Below, in pieces: positions 23,610 to 33,347 of a stretch of DNA of 64,000 nucleotides. Each line of letters opens with the position of its first letter. Position 1 is the first letter of the stretch. A program made the translations under genes and the position numbers. This DNA comes from Acinetobacter sp. CS-2. GTDB taxonomy: Bacteria; Pseudomonadota; Gammaproteobacteria; Pseudomonadales; Moraxellaceae. The DNA lies in NCBI RefSeq assembly GCF_016599715.1, contig NZ_CP067019.1:1178001-1242000 (forward strand), given 5' to 3'. A model generated the notes under the pieces. It was not told the origin of the DNA, ran no database searches, and was given only the letters and a program-made list of their open reading frames with translations.

Positions 23610-24319
23610 ATCTGTATTCAAGGTAATGTTACACAAACTGATTTAGGGATTTCGGAGCATGACTGGTAGCAATTAAAAACCGTCGATTATCTGTTTAATA
23701 CTGCTGCTTTATTTACCTTTGGTGTCTGTCAACATGTTGGTAAATTCAATGATTAAAGCATCCAAGGATGACCAAACGACAGGTCAGGAGATCTTGATTG
23801 CCAACCAAGAGCAAATCCATTTTCAAAAACTTGTCGAAATTATTTCAGCGCAATTACACGTCAATAGTCCTCGACATTTTATTTCTATCCTGTTGTTAAA
23901 ATGTCTACTGCAATGGAAGTGGTTGGCAAAAAAAATAGATTTATCAACAGAAATGTTAAATTTCTTAAGAACCGAAACACTGGATTTGAATACATTTAAA
24001 CAGCTAGATCGGACTTGGAATACTCCAGCAACCGATCTGAAAAAAACCATTGAAAATAACGCAATATGGGTAAGCCAACACCAGGTTTAAGTAGAGTATC
24101 ATCCACTATCTCACTGCAATGTGTAGACCTATATCCATGTTGCGGTCGGGTTATTGGATCGAAGTTTTATAATGTGTTCATTCTGGGCGTTTGGGAACAG
24201 CCATCCTGTTGATATTCAATATTAAAGCAATAGACAATCAACCTGATACGCCAGATGGATTTTCTATTTTCATGTCGGGAGTATAGAACGTGAACTTTGC
24301 CTGTATGCGAATAAAGACA

Positions 24320-25723
24320 TTAAGCTCTTTTTAAAGCTTCTGTCGGTTGAAGGTGTTTAGCTGGATAACGGAAGCTGGCACCACGGTGATTCTCTGGAAG
24401 CAACGGCCCTTGGCCAAACAGTTTTTCACGTAATGTCCCTTCCGTATATTCAGTTTGATATACATCACGGCGCTGAAGTTCTGGGACTACAAACTCAACC
24501 ACATCTTCAAAGGTTTGATGTGCCAGGATGTAGGCCAGATTGAAGCCGTCAATATCGGTATCTTGTACCCATTCTTGCAAACGGTCTGCCACTGTTGAGG
24601 CTGAACCGACAATTACCGGACCATTGCCACCGACACTGATAAATTTAGCAATCTCTTCAATTGTCCAAACTTTATCTGGGTCGGCTTTGACATAGGAATC
24701 CAGCATGGACTGAATGGCATTGGTATGGATATATTCTACTTGATCCTCTGCCTGGAATTGCGAGAAGTCTACACCTGACCAGCCTGAAGCCAGTGTTAAT
24801 CCACCATGATAGCTGCCATATTGCTGGTATTCTTTAAATTTTAATTGTGCTTTTTCATCCGTTTCATCGACCACAATTGAAAGCATGGTATAGATCAGAA
24901 TTGAATGAGGATCACGGCCTTCATCGGCCAGTTTACTGCGGATTCCCTCAACCAGTTTTTTTACTGCGGCTTTGGTCGGTGCAGAAATGAATACACATTC
25001 TGCATTTTGGCTGGCAAACTTCTGACCGCGGCTAGAGGCACCAGCTTGATAAAGCACGGGGGTGCGCTGTGGAGACGGTTCACAGATATGAATGCCGGGC
25101 ACAGTAAAATATTCGCCCTGATGTTCAATGGGATGCACTTTCGTGTGATCAGCAAAGATGCCTTTTTCCTTGTCACGCAGCACCGCATCCTGTTCCCAAG
25201 AACCTTCCCAAAGTTTATACAGGACTTCCAGGTATTCATCGGCTATGTCATAGCGGTTGTCATGGCTGACTTGTGTTTTCAGTCCCAGGTTTTTGGAACC
25301 ACTTTCTAAATAGGAAGTCACGATGTTCCAGCCGGCACGGCCTTTGGTTAAATGATCCAGTGTGCTCATGCGGCGTGCAAAGCGGTAAGGGTGCTCAAAT
25401 GAGATGGAGGTCGTCACTCCAAAGCCTAGGTGTTTGGTTACAGCAGCCATCGCAGGAACGATTTGTAGAGGGTCATTCACTGGAACTTGAACCGCACCTG
25501 TGAGCGCATGTTCAGCTGACTGGTGATAGACATCATAAATACCCAGCACATCGGCAATAAAGATACCGTCAAATTTACCGCGTTCCAAAATTTGTGCTAA
25601 GTCTGTCCAGTATTCCAAGTCTTTGTATTCAGTCGAACGATCGAGCGGATGCCGCCATAATCCCGGGGATTGGTGGGCAATACAGTTCATTTCGAAGGCA
25701 TTAAATCTAATTTTCTTGGTCAT
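24320..25723 (-). CDS. NtaA/SnaA/DszA-family FMN-dependent monooxygenase
   Basis: A 467-aa flavin monooxygenase of the luciferase-like (TIM-barrel) class. The NtaA/DszA type is shown by MTKKIRFNAFEMNCIAHQSP, WRHPLDRSTEYKDLEYWTDLAQILERGKFDG, the HLTKGRAGWNIVTSYLESGSKNLG motif (about residues 125-150), RTPVLYQAGASSRGQKFA and VGSASTVADRL. These two-component enzymes use FMNH2 from a separate reductase to cleave C-S or C-N bonds in sulfones, sulfonates or chelators. It is divergent from two SfnB/DszC-type genes, which suggests one sulfur-scavenging unit. A flavin reductase is encoded at 35488. The substrate cannot be read from sequence. Confidence 0.88.
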   Translation of the reverse strand: MTKKIRFNAFEMNCIAHQSPGLWRHPLDRSTEYKDLEYWTDLAQILERGKFDGIFIADVLGIYDVYHQSAEHALTGAVQVPVNDPLQIVPAMAAVTKHLGFGVTTSISFEHPYRFARRMSTLDHLTKGRAGWNIVTSYLESGSKNLGLKTQVSHDNRYDIADEYLEVLYKLWEGSWEQDAVLRDKEKGIFADHTKVHPIEHQGEYFTVPGIHICEPSPQRTPVLYQAGASSRGQKFASQNAECVFISAPTKAAVKKLVEGIRSKLADEGRDPHSILIYTMLSIVVDETDEKAQLKFKEYQQYGSYHGGLTLASGWSGVDFSQFQAEDQVEYIHTNAIQSMLDSYVKADPDKVWTIEEIAKFISVGGNGPVIVGSASTVADRLQEWVQDTDIDGFNLAYILAHQTFEDVVEFVVPELQRRDVYQTEYTEGTLREKLFGQGPLLPENHRGASFRYPAKHLQPTEALKRA

Positions 25724-26364
25724 ACTTATCTACAGTAATATTAAAATTTTTAATAATTTTAATAAAAAAATATTGAGACTTTTAATAAGAAAAATATCAA
25801 TATTTATCACAATACCTGTTTATGAAAATAAAGTATTTAGTAATGAGACCTCTTTCATAAAGCAAAAACATACAGCTTTTGGGTAATTATCTGTACCGAA
25901 AATCTTGTAGGATTTATACATCATCTATGGATGATATATATGGATATAAAAATTTTTCTGACCCTCAGTTCAAGCTATACACGGTTATCTCCTGGTCAGC
26001 TTTTTATTTAATACTTGATCAATTACAGAAGCCTATCCCGTCTGAAGGCAGATCACCTAAGTGAAGCTTAGACAATCAGATTCTTCTCTATCTTTGCTGA
26101 ACGTTATCGAAATAAAGGGAAAATACTCAGTTTTAGATTTAATTTAATCACTGGAATCTACAGCATGGAAATGAGTAAAAAATGATTCATTAAAGCAGTC
26201 TATTCTTTCTTTTTATCCTTTATATAAAAATATGAAATTCTAAGAATAAATACTACATAACATTTTAATTAAAATGATTTTCTTCGCTTATTAAATTATA
26301 AATAGTCTTTAAAAATAATGTTAGCTTTTATCCATTATATATAGGGTAACTAGAGCATTTTATA
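25724..26364. promoter_or_regulatory. Divergent intergenic region of the sulfur cluster
   Basis: About 640 bp, very AT-rich, between the monooxygenase (minus) and the first SfnB-like gene (plus). It must carry both promoters. Short frames here have no coding character; no regulator site was recognised. Confidence 0.5.
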
Positions 26365-27615
26365 ATGACATCCAAAATTGAAATAAATCTGAAACATGCA
26401 GACAATATTCCAAAAGATTTTTATCAACATGACCAATTGGCACATGTTATACAGTCAGATGAAGAAGCAATTGAAGTGGCGCAGCAGCTGGCGGCTGTTT
26501 TTGCCAAAGAGGCTTCCAAACGTGATCATGAACGCCTTTTGCCTTTGCAGGAAGTGCAGCAGTACTCAGCTTCAGGCTTATGGGGAATTACGATTCCAAA
26601 GCAGTTTGGTGGTGCAGGGGTTAGCTATAAAACTCTTGCAGAAGTGGTAAAAATTATTTCCAGTGCAGATTCCTCATTGGGTCAAATAGCACAGAACCAT
26701 TGGGCCTTTTTGGAACATATCCGTCTGGATGCCAGTTCAGAACAGCAGGCATTCTTCTTTGACCAGGTGCTAAAAGGACAGCGTTTTGGCAATGCCTTTT
26801 CAGAAAAAGGCTCAAAAACAGTGGCAGATCTGAGCACCAAAATCGAGTTCAAGGATGACCATGCGGTGATTAACGGCCAGAAATTCTTTGCTACTGGTGC
26901 ACTGCTGGCACACTGGATTCCTGTGGTTGCGGTCAGTGATGAAGGCAAGCCATTTGCAGCACTGGTGCCACAGCATACACCGGGTTTAACCATTGTGAAT
27001 GACTGGAGTGGTTTTGGCCAGCGTACCACTGTGAGTGGTTCAGTACTTCTAGACAATGTACAAGTCGATCTGAAATATGTTGTGCCGATCTATCAGGCAT
27101 TTGAACGTCCTACGGCAGCAGGAGCAATTTCACAATTTATCCAGTCTGCTATTGATGCGGGTATTGCGCGCGGTGCAATTAACGAAACCATTGCTTATGT
27201 ACGCCAGCATGCACGTCCGTGGATTGACTCTGGTCTGGAACAGGCCGTGCAAGACCCGTACACCATTGCCAATATCGGTGAATTAAAAATCAAGCTGCGT
27301 GCGGCCGAAGCAGTTCTGGCTTTAGCCGGTGAAGCGATTGACCGTGCTTTGGAAAACCCGACGGAAGATACGGTATCTAAAGCGACGTTAATTACGGCCG
27401 AATCGAAGGTACTGACCACTGAAATTGCCCTGTTGGCTGCCAATAAGCTGTTTGAACTGTCTGGCACACGCTCAACACTTTCTGAATTGAACCTAGACCG
27501 TCACTGGCGCAATGCACGCACACATACTTTACATGACCCTGTACGCTGGAAATTTAATATCGTCGGGAATTATTACCTGAATGATGTTCCACCACCGCGT
27601 CATGCATGGAGCTAA
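26365..27615 (+). CDS. SfnB-family sulfur acquisition flavoprotein
   Basis: A 416-aa acyl-CoA dehydrogenase-fold flavoprotein of the SfnB/DszC group. Fold features: ASGLWGITIPKQFGGAGVSYKTLAEVVKIIS (about residues 70-100), QNHWAFLEHIR, FGNAFSEKGSK, VINGQKFFATGALLAHWIPV, VNDWSGFGQRTTVSGSVLLDNV. The C-terminus has LSGTRSTLSELNLDRHWRNARTHTLHDPVRWK, the typical end of this subgroup instead of the catalytic Glu of true acyl-CoA dehydrogenases. These proteins are oxygenases or auxiliary enzymes for using dimethyl sulfone and other organosulfur compounds. A second, related gene starts 13 nt after its stop, so the pair forms an operon. Confidence 0.87.
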   Translation: MTSKIEINLKHADNIPKDFYQHDQLAHVIQSDEEAIEVAQQLAAVFAKEASKRDHERLLPLQEVQQYSASGLWGITIPKQFGGAGVSYKTLAEVVKIISSADSSLGQIAQNHWAFLEHIRLDASSEQQAFFFDQVLKGQRFGNAFSEKGSKTVADLSTKIEFKDDHAVINGQKFFATGALLAHWIPVVAVSDEGKPFAALVPQHTPGLTIVNDWSGFGQRTTVSGSVLLDNVQVDLKYVVPIYQAFERPTAAGAISQFIQSAIDAGIARGAINETIAYVRQHARPWIDSGLEQAVQDPYTIANIGELKIKLRAAEAVLALAGEAIDRALENPTEDTVSKATLITAESKVLTTEIALLAANKLFELSGTRSTLSELNLDRHWRNARTHTLHDPVRWKFNIVGNYYLNDVPPPRHAWS

Positions 27616-27628
27616 AAGGAAAAATATT

Positions 27629-28885
27629 ATGACTCTTCAAGCCAATCAAAACTTATCTCTGGGTGCAGATTACCAACAGGTTGCGGCTAAATTCCGCCCG
27701 ATTTTTCAACGAATTGCAGATGGTGCGCTGGAGCGTGAAAAGACCCGCACACTCCCGTATGAACCAATTCAGTGGCTGAAGCAAGCCGGTTTTGGTGCGA
27801 TTCGCGTACCCACTGCTTTTGGCGGTGACGGTGTATCGCAGAAACAGCTGTTTCAACTGCTGATTGAACTGGCAAAAGCCGACTCCAATGTGGCTCAAGC
27901 ATTACGCGGCCATTTTGCCTTTGTCGAAGATCGCTTAACTGCCAATAAAACTCAATCTCAAAACCTCTGGTTTCAGCGCTTTGTACGGGGTGAAATCGTT
28001 GGAAATGCCTGGACGGAAACCGGCAAAGTTGAAATTGGCGATGTGGTGACCCGTGTCACTGAAAATCCACAGGGCCAGCTGGTGGTGAATGGTCAGAAAT
28101 ACTATTCCACTGGAACCATCTTTGCCGATTGGATCGACTTATTTGCCTGGGATGAAACCACGAATCAGCATGTGATTGCTGCGGTGTCGACTCAAGTGCC
28201 AGGCATTCAAGTGGTGGATGACTGGAACGGTTTTGGCCAAAAAACCACAGGCAGTGGTACCTTGACCATTCAGCAGGTTGACATCAACCGTGATCATATT
28301 TTGCCATTTGAAGAACGCTTTAAATACCAAACTGCCTTCTATCAAGTGGTGCATTTAGCAACCTTGGTCGGTATTGCACAAAGTGCTGTAGAAGCATTTA
28401 CTCAAGAAGTCCGCAAGCGCACCCGTATTTTCAGTCATGGCAATGCGGATTTGGTCCGCGACGATGCACAAATCCTGCAAGTGATTGGTAAAGCGTCTGC
28501 ACAGGCTTATGCGGCTGAAGCGATTGCTTTGCGTACTGCTGAAGCACTGGATGGTGCCTATATCAGTCATTTTCAGAATAATGCGGCGGCTGATCAGCAG
28601 ACAAATGACCGTGCTGAACTGGAGTCTTCACAAGGGCAGGTGGTCATTTCAGAGCTGGTACTGAATTTGACTACAGAGCTGTTCAATGCACTGGGTGCCT
28701 CTGCCAGCACTACCGAAAAGCAGCTGGACCGCTTCTGGCGCAATGCCCGTGTTGTGTCTTCTCATAATCCACTGATCTATAAACAGAAAGTCATTGGTGA
28801 CTGGGTAGTGAATCAGGCACCTTTGCCTTATGTTTGGCAGATCGGCAACAGTCCGGTAGCTAAAAAGCAGGAAATTGCAGCATAA
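27629..28885 (+). CDS. Second SfnB/DszC-type flavoprotein
   Basis: A 418-aa paralogue of the preceding gene. ATG 27629 is chosen (AAGGA 9 nt upstream); the frame from 27581 overlaps the first gene. Shared motifs: WLKQAGFGAIRVPTAFGGDGVSQKQLFQLLIELAKADSNVAQALRGHFAF, IVGNAWTETGK, VNGQKYYSTGTIFADWIDLFA, VVDDWNGFGQKTTGSGT, LDRFWRNARVVSSHNPLIYK. It is nearer to DszC-type FMNH2 monooxygenases than to acyl-CoA dehydrogenases. Co-transcription with the first gene and divergence from the NtaA-type enzyme suggest a joint attack on one organosulfur substrate family. The last residues (PVAKKQEIAA) are an extra tail. Confidence 0.87.
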   Translation: MTLQANQNLSLGADYQQVAAKFRPIFQRIADGALEREKTRTLPYEPIQWLKQAGFGAIRVPTAFGGDGVSQKQLFQLLIELAKADSNVAQALRGHFAFVEDRLTANKTQSQNLWFQRFVRGEIVGNAWTETGKVEIGDVVTRVTENPQGQLVVNGQKYYSTGTIFADWIDLFAWDETTNQHVIAAVSTQVPGIQVVDDWNGFGQKTTGSGTLTIQQVDINRDHILPFEERFKYQTAFYQVVHLATLVGIAQSAVEAFTQEVRKRTRIFSHGNADLVRDDAQILQVIGKASAQAYAAEAIALRTAEALDGAYISHFQNNAAADQQTNDRAELESSQGQVVISELVLNLTTELFNALGASASTTEKQLDRFWRNARVVSSHNPLIYKQKVIGDWVVNQAPLPYVWQIGNSPVAKKQEIAA

Positions 28886-28908
28886 ATATGATTTAAAAGA
28901 TTTAAATA

Positions 28909-28934
28909 AAACCGCATTGATATGCGGTTTTATT
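28909..28934 (+). terminator. Terminator of the SfnB-like operon
   Basis: AAACCGCAT (28909-28917), loop, ATGCGGTTT (28922-28930) and a T-rich tail, 23 nt behind the second gene. Confidence 0.85.
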
Positions 28935-29026
28935 TTATTGAGAGGCTCGAAAAATATAATCTCAGCTTTATTTTAATTCATGTATTTCAGATATTTTTAA
29001 ATCTTATTTTCTATCTTAGTTTCCAG

Positions 29027-29470
29027 AATTAAACCTGACCAAAGCCGTTCCAGTCGTCAATGATGGTTACACCTGCAGCATCATGCGGAATCAGTATGCA
29101 GGCTGGGTTGCCATTCAGATCGGTCATCCTGACATCCACCCAGTCAGCATACAGGCTGCTGGTGGTATAGTATTTTTGCCATTCAGCACCACAGTCCCGT
29201 TTTTTCATTGTGCAAGATGCGTGCTAAATTGTTCAATGGACTCTTTACCGCCTTCCGACCAGGCACTGCCAACTGTTCCACCTTTGTCGATATATTGCAG
29301 CCATAACGCTTTAAAAGCCTCATTCTGGCTCAGCAGCAGATCTTCAGTAAAGCCAAAATGCACACGCAATGCCTGAGGTAAATTGGCATCTGCCTGTGCG
29401 AGTAATCAGCAGGGTAAACAGTTCAGGAAGGGTGGTATCAAAATCATGATAAGCCTGCATACAGCCGCTG
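29027..29470 (-). pseudogene. Remnant of a third SfnB/DszC-type flavoprotein
   Basis: In shifting frames the minus strand reads ELFTLLI, ADANLPQALRVHFGFTEDLL, FKALWLQYIDKGGTVGSAWS, a TGA, GTVVLNGK, YYTTSSLYADWVDVRMTDLN, and IIDDWNGFGQV with TAA at the 29027 end. Every block aligns with motifs of the two intact neighbours (PQALRGHF, VGNAWTETGK, VNGQKYYSTGT, DDWNGFGQ). At least two frameshifts and one stop interrupt it, and both termini are missing. It faces the opposite way, so it was probably an independent gene. Confidence 0.75.
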
Positions 29471-29500
29471 ATAGCGGAATGTTGATGATTTATCTGGAGC

Positions 29501-29524
29501 AAAAAAGAGCACCCGAAAGTGCTC
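29501..29524 (-). terminator. Terminator behind the oleate hydratase gene
   Basis: On the minus strand GAGCAC / GTGCTC (29507-29512, 29519-29524) with a 6-nt loop and six T (29501-29506), 43-66 nt after the original hydratase stop at 29567. Confidence 0.75.
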
Positions 29525-29566
29525 TCATGCTGCATGCTTCCGCACACATTTAGAATGAATGGAACA

Positions 29567-31188
29567 TTAATGAAAAACGGTTTCCAACGCCTTTAAGCCG
29601 ACTTTAGGGTCGAGCAGGCCATTATAAATGTCTGGGATTTCACGTTCTACGCCAAAAAACTCGTAAATGGCAATCATGGCACCACGTACTGAATATTCCA
29701 CGGTAAACACTACATCCTCTTCAATTTCCACAAACTGGCCTAAGAATGCAAAGTTTTGCGAGCCTTGAGGGATGACTAAAGGGCGATATCGCCAGGTTTA
29801 CGGCAGGCGAACAAGGCAGATGCATAGGGCATCATGGCGGTGGTAATGTCGGTGCTTTGCAGCACATGGTCTAAAATGTCATCAAAACCGAGCTGCTTGA
29901 CCAGTTCCGTTAAAATCTCTTTGCCTGTCGCTTGTGACATGGGCTTTTTGATGTAATCACCTGTATGGTCAATTTGGAAACCGTAGCCCCAAAGGGTGTA
30001 CATGCCTTCAGGCAAATCGGCAAAGTGTGGCTGTGCCGGAACAACAATAGATAAATGCCAGCCAGACTCAAACCAAGTCATCAGTGCACCTGTACCCGGC
30101 TCATTACCGGTATAGTCAATGATGCGTTTTAACAGTACCTCATCTTTCATGGTCAGGGTAAAAGACTCCCATTTATGTTCATCGACATTGCCATAAAAGG
30201 TCATGGGACGGCCAAAATCCGGTGCCTTTTTAGCTAATGTATCCCACAATGTCCAGCCATGATCCAAACGGTCACGAATTAATGCAGGTACATCATCCTT
30301 GCCACCATAGCGAGAATCTGCGGTAATCGAACCTAGAGTGAAAATGGCCAAGTCATGCGCTTTCAGCTCAATCTGCTCTGTGCCTTCAGGTAGTTTGACA
30401 TACAGGCGTGTAGCACGGCGCTCTTGTGTGTCTGCATCAGTCATGAAGTCTGCATCTGTTACATAATTGCCAAAGCGCACATCGACACCTTGCTCCACTA
30501 GCCAGCGCTGTAGCGGCAGAATCATCGAATCATACTGATTGTATTTGGTGTGCTTTACCCCTGCGAGCGTATGAATGCGTGGCAGCTCTTGAATGAAGCG
30601 CAAAAAATAGCGGCGTAGTTCGGCGGCGCTATGCCATTTTTGAAAGGCGAATGTCGTACGCCACATGCGCCAGAAGTTGGTTTCAAAAAATGTTTCATCA
30701 AAAAATTCATCAATACGGCGACTACCGATTTTCTCTTCTTTAGACGCCAACAAGCGCAGCATTTGCGCACGGTGCAGGGTATTGAGGCCTAGTTTTGCAG
30801 CATCGGCAATGACATGCTGCGCATCAATCAAACGCGCTTGAGCATGTGTTTTCACCTGTTCATTAAACTCACGGCATTCTTCACGTACGGAAATTTCAGG
30901 GTTTTCCAAAGAGGGAATACTGGAAAATAAATCCCAAAGGCATAAGTAGGTTTCATCGGTCAGCATGCGTCCACCCCGTGTGACCCATGCCTGTGCAGCA
31001 TTGGGAGTAGGGCCGCCGTCCATTGATCCACCTGAAATATCCAGTTCTTCCAAAATATGAATATTTTTTGCAGGTACTTTCGCATCACGGATTGCAAAGG
31101 CCGCTGCTGCCATACCAGCAATACCGCCCCCGATAATCCAAAGATGGGATTGCTGTGCATCTAACCCATAGCGTTTGTTATTTTGCAT
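29567..31188 (-). pseudogene. ohyA: Oleate hydratase gene with a +2-base frameshift near the 3' end
   Basis: An FAD-dependent fatty acid hydratase that adds water to the cis-9 double bond of oleic acid. The 5' 470 codons are intact: LWIIGGGIAGMAAAAFAIRD (FAD-binding), EELDISGGSMDGG, GGRMLTDETYLCLWDLFSSIPSLE, the QYDSMILPLQRWLVEQGVDVRFG segment, TFYGNVDEHKWESF and ALMTWFESGWHLS. At 29784-29790 an extra AT in GATATCGCC shifts the frame and ends translation at 29776. The original frame continues as RPLVIPQGSQNFAFLGQFVE, then VEYSVRGAMIAIYEF and LLDPKVGLKALETVFH to TAA 29567. About 70 C-terminal residues are lost, including part of the FAD/substrate lobe, so the enzyme is probably inactive unless the window has a sequencing error. 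Confidence 0.85.
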
Positions 31189-31685
31189 TATTAGCCCCTC
31201 GTTTAATTAATATGATGTGCAAACGGTTTTAAAACCATAAATTTAGTATGCTTTTTTATATATGAAAAATGTATTAAATATAAAGTTATTTATCCACAAT
31301 TTTTGTAATTAAAGATTTACTTATTATGGTTTTTATGAATGCTTAACGGACATTAAATGATTTTAATTTATAATTAAAATATTGAATTAAAAATACTTAT
31401 TTAGTTATTGCTCTATATTATTTTTTAAAATAAAGATTTTTATATAATTCACAAGTGAATTTAAATTTATAATAAAAATCTATCATTAATGTGAAAGGCT
31501 TGGTCTATACGGTTTTCAAAGCTGGCTCTGCTGTTGTCACACTGAATTATTAGATCAAATCAGGAAGATATCATCTTTGAATGGTATCTCGAATTCAGTG
31601 AATCATAAAATCATTCAGCTTCAGTGGATATGCAATAAAGTCACTGATGCCGGTTTTACTTTTCATTAATAATTCAGTACACAGA
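31189..31685. other. AT-rich intergenic region upstream of the oleate hydratase gene
   Basis: About 500 bp with poly-A/T tracts and several TTTAATTATAAA-like stretches. It should carry the hydratase promoter. No gene and no clear operator recognised. Confidence 0.45.
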
Positions 31686-32750
31686 CTAAAGAAACTTTAA
31701 AAACAGGTTTCGATGTGGGCTGTCTTGCGGCAACACTTCCAGCAGGTGCTGTACGGCATCTATCCGCTCAGGGGCACGACCAATAATCCGCAGCAACTGG
31801 TCGATATCCTGCATTTGGTAAATTAACTGGCTCAGTCGCGCATCAAAACTATTGCGCCAGATAGTTAAAAATGGACTTTCGGATTTGCTTAAAAAACTTC
31901 CTTTATACAAATTGAAAGTACTAGTAAGAAGACCCGCATTCAACGATTGTTCTGCCCGTAAAAAGTCACATTGAATTTCACAGCTCAATTTGTAAATACG
32001 CGGTTCAATACAGTTGGGCAGCAGGTTACGCAGTTGGGAAAGTTCAGCTTTAAGGGTCTTGATACTGACATCACGTTCGCCGTACAAGGCATAATGCAGT
32101 TCATCTAGGCTGATGCCGTATGGATGCAAGACCAAAATACACAGAATCTCAATCTGCCGGTGAGTCAGGCTTAAAACATGCTGATTAAACTGAATCCACG
32201 GCGTGCCCAGCGCTTGAATATACAGGACATTTTTTGTTCAAACTGGATGGCACGCTGTACCAAATCGGCACAGCGCTCTACCGCAAGCAAGCCGAGCGGC
32301 GTATGTTTTTTATATTTGGTTGAAAGGTTAATAATGCCATGAAACTGGCCAGAGTACGGATCTAAAATGGGGGCTGCATAGCATACCCAGTCACGGACGC
32401 TATCCATTTGGTTTTCATGCGAGTAAACACAGCTGGAGGTATGGCTGTTCAATGTCAGTCCGATGGCATTGGTTCCAACGGCCTGAGTGGACCAATGTCC
32501 GCCTTCGACAAAATGAACCTGTTCAGCCGAAGAGAGCATGGCCGAACTGCTCCATGTCCATAACAAGGTACCCTGATGGTCGGTCAAGCCTATTGCCATG
32601 CCGGAATCATCCGCAATTTTCAGCAAATCGGCATAATTATGCTGAATGGAACGGCAGAACAAGGAGGGCTGGGATTCCTGGGGTAAAGTCTATATAGGTC
32701 ACAGTCTTGGATATGCGATTTAACACATGTTCAGCTAAAGCCCACTTCAT
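31686..32750 (-). pseudogene. GAF-domain transcriptional regulator, frameshifted and deleted
   Basis: Three pieces on the minus strand. The first, from ATG 32750, reads KWALAEHVLNRISKTVT, like the start of AcoR/GAF-type regulators. The second (32662 region downward) is a GAF domain: CRSIQHNYADLLKIADDSGM, LTDHQGTLLWTW, HWSTQAVGTNAIGLTL, WVCYAAPILDPYSGQFHGII. The third is a C-terminal winged-helix part (QALGTPWIQFNQHVLSLTHR, QIEILCILVLHPYGISLDEL, DVSIKTLKAELSQLRNLL). A lost A in the run at about 32234 breaks the frame between pieces two and three; a deletion removes the section between one and two. There is no AAA+ domain. It lies upstream of the also broken oleate hydratase gene and may have controlled it. 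Confidence 0.75.
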
Positions 32751-33347
32751 AAGTTTTATGAACTTACTCACTGAACCAAAATTTTCGATGATGAAAATGG
32801 CTTAATCAGCCTAATATTCGATAGTTAACTGTTTAAGCTTTGAAATTAATGGTGTTGCATCTTGTTCATGACTTTTTGCGAGAGTCAGTTTTTGATATCC
32901 AAGTTTGTGTGATATAGCGATAGGGTGAGTATCTAACCCTGATATCCAGCTATTTAGATAGCATTAGGTAAAGTGAATATCTTGATATTTTCTAATTTTA
33001 AGATGAGATAAATTCACATAATGATTAGAAGACATATTTTTATATCATATTTGGTTTTGGAGATTTTCTGCATCTCATTCAGCATTTCTACTCAAAAATT
33101 TAATAATAAAAATAAATAAGTATTTATTATTTATAGATTTATTAGATTAAGAATACTCAATTTTTTAAAGGATAAAGTAGAGCAGGTTCATCCTCATCAA
33201 ACTAAAGACGAGCAAAGAATATATAAACATGAATTTTACTCATCTTTTTATTAGACTAAATCATTTTTATTCATTTAATCATTCGCGTATAAATTATCCC
33301 ATTCAGAAATTTTGGTTTTATCTCAAAAATTAGGGTAGCGGATCACT
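32751..33347. promoter_or_regulatory. Intergenic region upstream of the mesX operon
   Basis: About 600 bp of AT-rich DNA without a gene. The promoter of the methionine operon must lie in its right part. I searched by eye for a SAM- or cobalamin-type riboswitch and saw none. A GGATC-containing weak ribosome site precedes ATG 33348. Confidence 0.4.

Larger units (their letters stand above)
21792..24090 (+). pseudogene. SDR-type NAD(P)-binding epimerase/dehydrogenase, split by IS elements
   Basis: The 5' part (21792-21994) encodes a Rossmann start: TAWVIGATGFIGKFLTAQLL with GxxGxxG, then YQVFAMCRNLRQQEAQLR. It is cut by a double IS1-like insertion (21995-23601). The 3' part resumes as LICIQGNVTQTDLGISEHDW, a TAG, QLKTVDYLFNTAALFTFG, and, in another frame from about 23719, a C-terminal piece (GQEILIANQEQIHFQKLVEI ...). 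The catalytic YxxxK region is missing, so a middle section is deleted. Joining the parts also leaves a 1-nt frame error in an A run. The gene is dead several times over. Confidence 0.8.

Noticed and set aside
25879..26064. 61-aa ORF in the divergent sulfur-cluster promoter region
   Set aside because: No ribosome site, no coding pattern; it lies in AT-rich DNA between two divergent promoters.
32751..33347. SAM or other methionine-type riboswitch upstream of mesX
   Set aside because: No conserved stem or terminator arrangement of a known class was visible by eye.
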